Below are positions 62,594 to 64,000 of a stretch of 64,000 nt of DNA, piece after piece. The position numbers and the translations under genes are program-made. The DNA is from Mesorhizobium sp. Pch-S (lineage in GTDB: Bacteria; Pseudomonadota; Alphaproteobacteria; Rhizobiales; Rhizobiaceae), in assembly GCF_004136315.1 (NCBI RefSeq), contig NZ_CP029562.1, positions 2,478,501 to 2,542,500 on the forward strand, in the 5' to 3' direction. The notes beneath the pieces were generated by a model. That model was not told where the DNA came from, did not search any database, and was given only the letters and a program-made list of their open reading frames with translations. Positions within the stretch are counted from its first letter, which is position 1; each line of letters begins with the position of its first letter.

Positions 62594-64000
62594 AGCCGTC
62601 GATCGATGATCTTCAGGGCCGACCTGTAATCGTCGGCAGCGGCGTGGCTGGCCTGATGGCGGCACTGTGCCTGGCGCCTGAACCCGTGGTGCTGATCTCC
62701 AGCGCGCCCTTGGGAACCGAGACGTCCAGTATGCTCGCGCAGGGCGGCATGGCGGCAAGCCTGGGGAGCGATGACAATCCGGAACTTCACCTGGCCGATA
62801 CGCTCGGAGCCGGCGCCGGGCTTTGCGACGAGGCTGTCGTCAGGCGATTCGTCGGCGCAGCACCTGCAGCGATCGCAAGTCTGGAGCGGCTCGGCGTGAT
62901 GTTCGATCGTGCACCCGACGGCAGCCTGCGGCTGGGACTCGAGGCCGCGCACGCGCGCCGCCGGATCGTGCATGCTGCCGGAGACGCCACGGGCCGCGAG
63001 CTGGTTCGGGCGCTGGCAGTGGCCGTGCGGCAGACATCGTCGATCACGCTGCTGGAGGGTGTGGAGGTCAGGCGGCTGCTTATCGAGGATGGCGCGATCG
63101 CCGGAGTGGTCGTCGTGGGCGGCAGCGATGTGTTCGCGCTCTCCAGTGGTCGCGTCGTGCTCGCGACCGGCGGCGTCGGCGGCCTTTTTGACAATACGAC
63201 AAACCCGTCAGGCTCGGTCGGGCAGGGGCTGGCGCTTGCCGCCCGCACCGGAGCGGTGCTGGCCGATCTCGAATTCGTGCAGTTTCATCCGACGGCGCTC
63301 GACGTGCCGCACCGGCCGATGCCGCTCATCAGCGAAGCGGTGCGTGGTGAAGGCGCCGTGCTCGTCGACGAAGATGGGCATCGCTTTCTCGCCGATACGC
63401 CGGGCGGCGAACTCGCGCCGCGTGACGTGGTGGCACGCGCGGTGTGGCGCGAGCTTGCCGCAGGGCGGCGTGTGTTCCTGGATACGCGGCAGTGTCTCGG
63501 GTCACGTTTCGCCGGACGCTTCCCGGCGATCGAAGCGCTCTGCCGCAAGGCCGGCATCGATCCTTCGGTCCAGCCGATTCCGGTTCGGCCCGCGGCCCAC
63601 TATCACATGGGTGGCGTGGCCGTTGATGCCGAAGGACGCAGTTCCGTCGCCGGTCTGTGGGCATGTGGTGAAGTCGCCTGCACCGGGCTGCACGGCGCCA
63701 ATCGCCTTGCCAGCAATTCCCTCACCGAGGCGGTGGTTTCGGCGGTGCAGGTCGCCAGCAGCGTCGCCTCCAGCGCGCGGCGGGTGCGCCGGTACCCGAT
63801 CGCGGTAAGCGCATCGCCGACGCCGGATGCTGCGCAGGTTCGCTCCATTGTGTCCGGGGCACTTGGCATCGTGCGGGATGAGGCTCCGTTGCGGGACGCT
63901 GTGGCGGCGCTGCTGCCGTTCACAGAACCAGATGGCGTTGCATCGGATCCCGCCATTGTCGGGCTGATGATCGCTGTTGCCGCCCTTCGGCGCGAGGAAA
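62590..64000 (+). CDS. nadB: L-aspartate oxidase (3' end outside window)
   Basis: The first 470 residues of NadB, which oxidises aspartate to iminoaspartate for NadA. The FAD fold [17 protein letters not shown] is at residues 13-29; [52 protein letters not shown] and [44 protein letters not shown] are family signatures with the catalytic His/Arg. ATG 62590 overlaps the nadA stop. The frame is open to the window end; nadC would be expected next. Confidence 0.95.
   Translation, partial: MKPSIDDLQGRPVIVGSGVAGLMAALCLAPEPVVLISSAPLGTETSSMLAQGGMAASLGSDDNPELHLADTLGAGAGLCDEAVVRRFVGAAPAAIASLERLGVMFDRAPDGSLRLGLEAAHARRRIVHAAGDATGRELVRALAVAVRQTSSITLLEGVEVRRLLIEDGAIAGVVVVGGSDVFALSSGRVVLATGGVGGLFDNTTNPSGSVGQGLALAARTGAVLADLEFVQFHPTALDVPHRPMPLISEAVRGEGAVLVDEDGHRFLADTPGGELAPRDVVARAVWRELAAGRRVFLDTRQCLGSRFAGRFPAIEALCRKAGIDPSVQPIPVRPAAHYHMGGVAVDAEGRSSVAGLWACGEVACTGLHGANRLASNSLTEAVVSAVQVASSVASSARRVRRYPIAVSASPTPDAAQVRSIVSGALGIVRDEAPLRDAVAALLPFTEPDGVASDPAIVGLMIAVAALRREE

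Overview
The window looks like a chromosomal replication-origin region from a high-GC (by eye a little over 60 %) alphaproteobacterium of the Rhizobiales, most likely of the Mesorhizobium/Phyllobacteriaceae type. The grounds are the gene order ppsR | oriC | hemE-hemJ-rho-(DUF255)-mnmE-parS-mnmG-rsmG-parA-parB-holA, the block maf-aroE-coaE-dnaQ / secB-fxsA / tim44-mltA-smr-xre, a NadQ-nadA-nadB locus, a BkdA1A2B-Lpd operon, and a dispersed extragenic palindrome (TAGAGCGTTTCCG type) of the kind seen in rhizobia. This placement is recognition from memory; no search was run.

Layout. 1-2.5 kb: end of an iron-siderophore/corrinoid ABC importer (ATPase cut by the window edge, binding protein, permease). 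2.6-8.5 kb: small accessory genes (DUF899, a two-helix membrane protein, SnoaL-like, an imine-reductase-like dehydrogenase divergent from a TetR regulator) and an MHYT-GGDEF-EAL protein. 8.7-11.5 kb: mutS, interrupted by an apparent one-base deletion. 11.6-25 kb: NADP-malic enzyme, two MFS transporters with regulators, a histidine phosphatase, an adenosine kinase, a PEP-mutase-like enzyme, a HAD phosphatase, dut, a ChrB-like protein, an Lrp regulator and a YafJ-type amidotransferase. 26-33 kb: the conserved block maf to xre. 33.3-39.6 kb: an accessory stretch (prfC, a BtrH-like papain-fold protein with a MerR regulator, an AlkD-like HEAT-repeat protein, a haloalkane dehalogenase with a TetR regulator). 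39.7-53.3 kb: the origin and partition region. 53.7-64 kb: branched-chain 2-oxoacid dehydrogenase operon, a saccharopine-dehydrogenase-family enzyme with a divergent Lrp regulator, and the NAD biosynthesis locus, cut at nadB by the window end.

How it works together. The 40.5-40.9 kb gap between ppsR and hemE carries a perfect DnaA box, weaker ones, and eight GANTC (CcrM methylation) sites. Five of these lie 8-10 bp apart directly upstream of hemE. About 7 kb away, parS sites sit between mnmE and mnmG (one canonical plus three identical 14/16 variants) and inside rsmG, just before parA and parB. Origin firing, methylation state, haem synthesis and segregation are therefore physically linked here. 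Several local regulators have visible operator-like palindromes: a 24-bp perfect palindrome for the dehalogenase TetR, a nested double repeat for the other TetR, an 18-bp palindrome for the ChrB-like gene, TTGGGA-type sites for Lrp, and two 19-bp NadQ-type sites before nadA.

No tRNA, rRNA, CRISPR array, insertion sequence or prophage gene was recognised.
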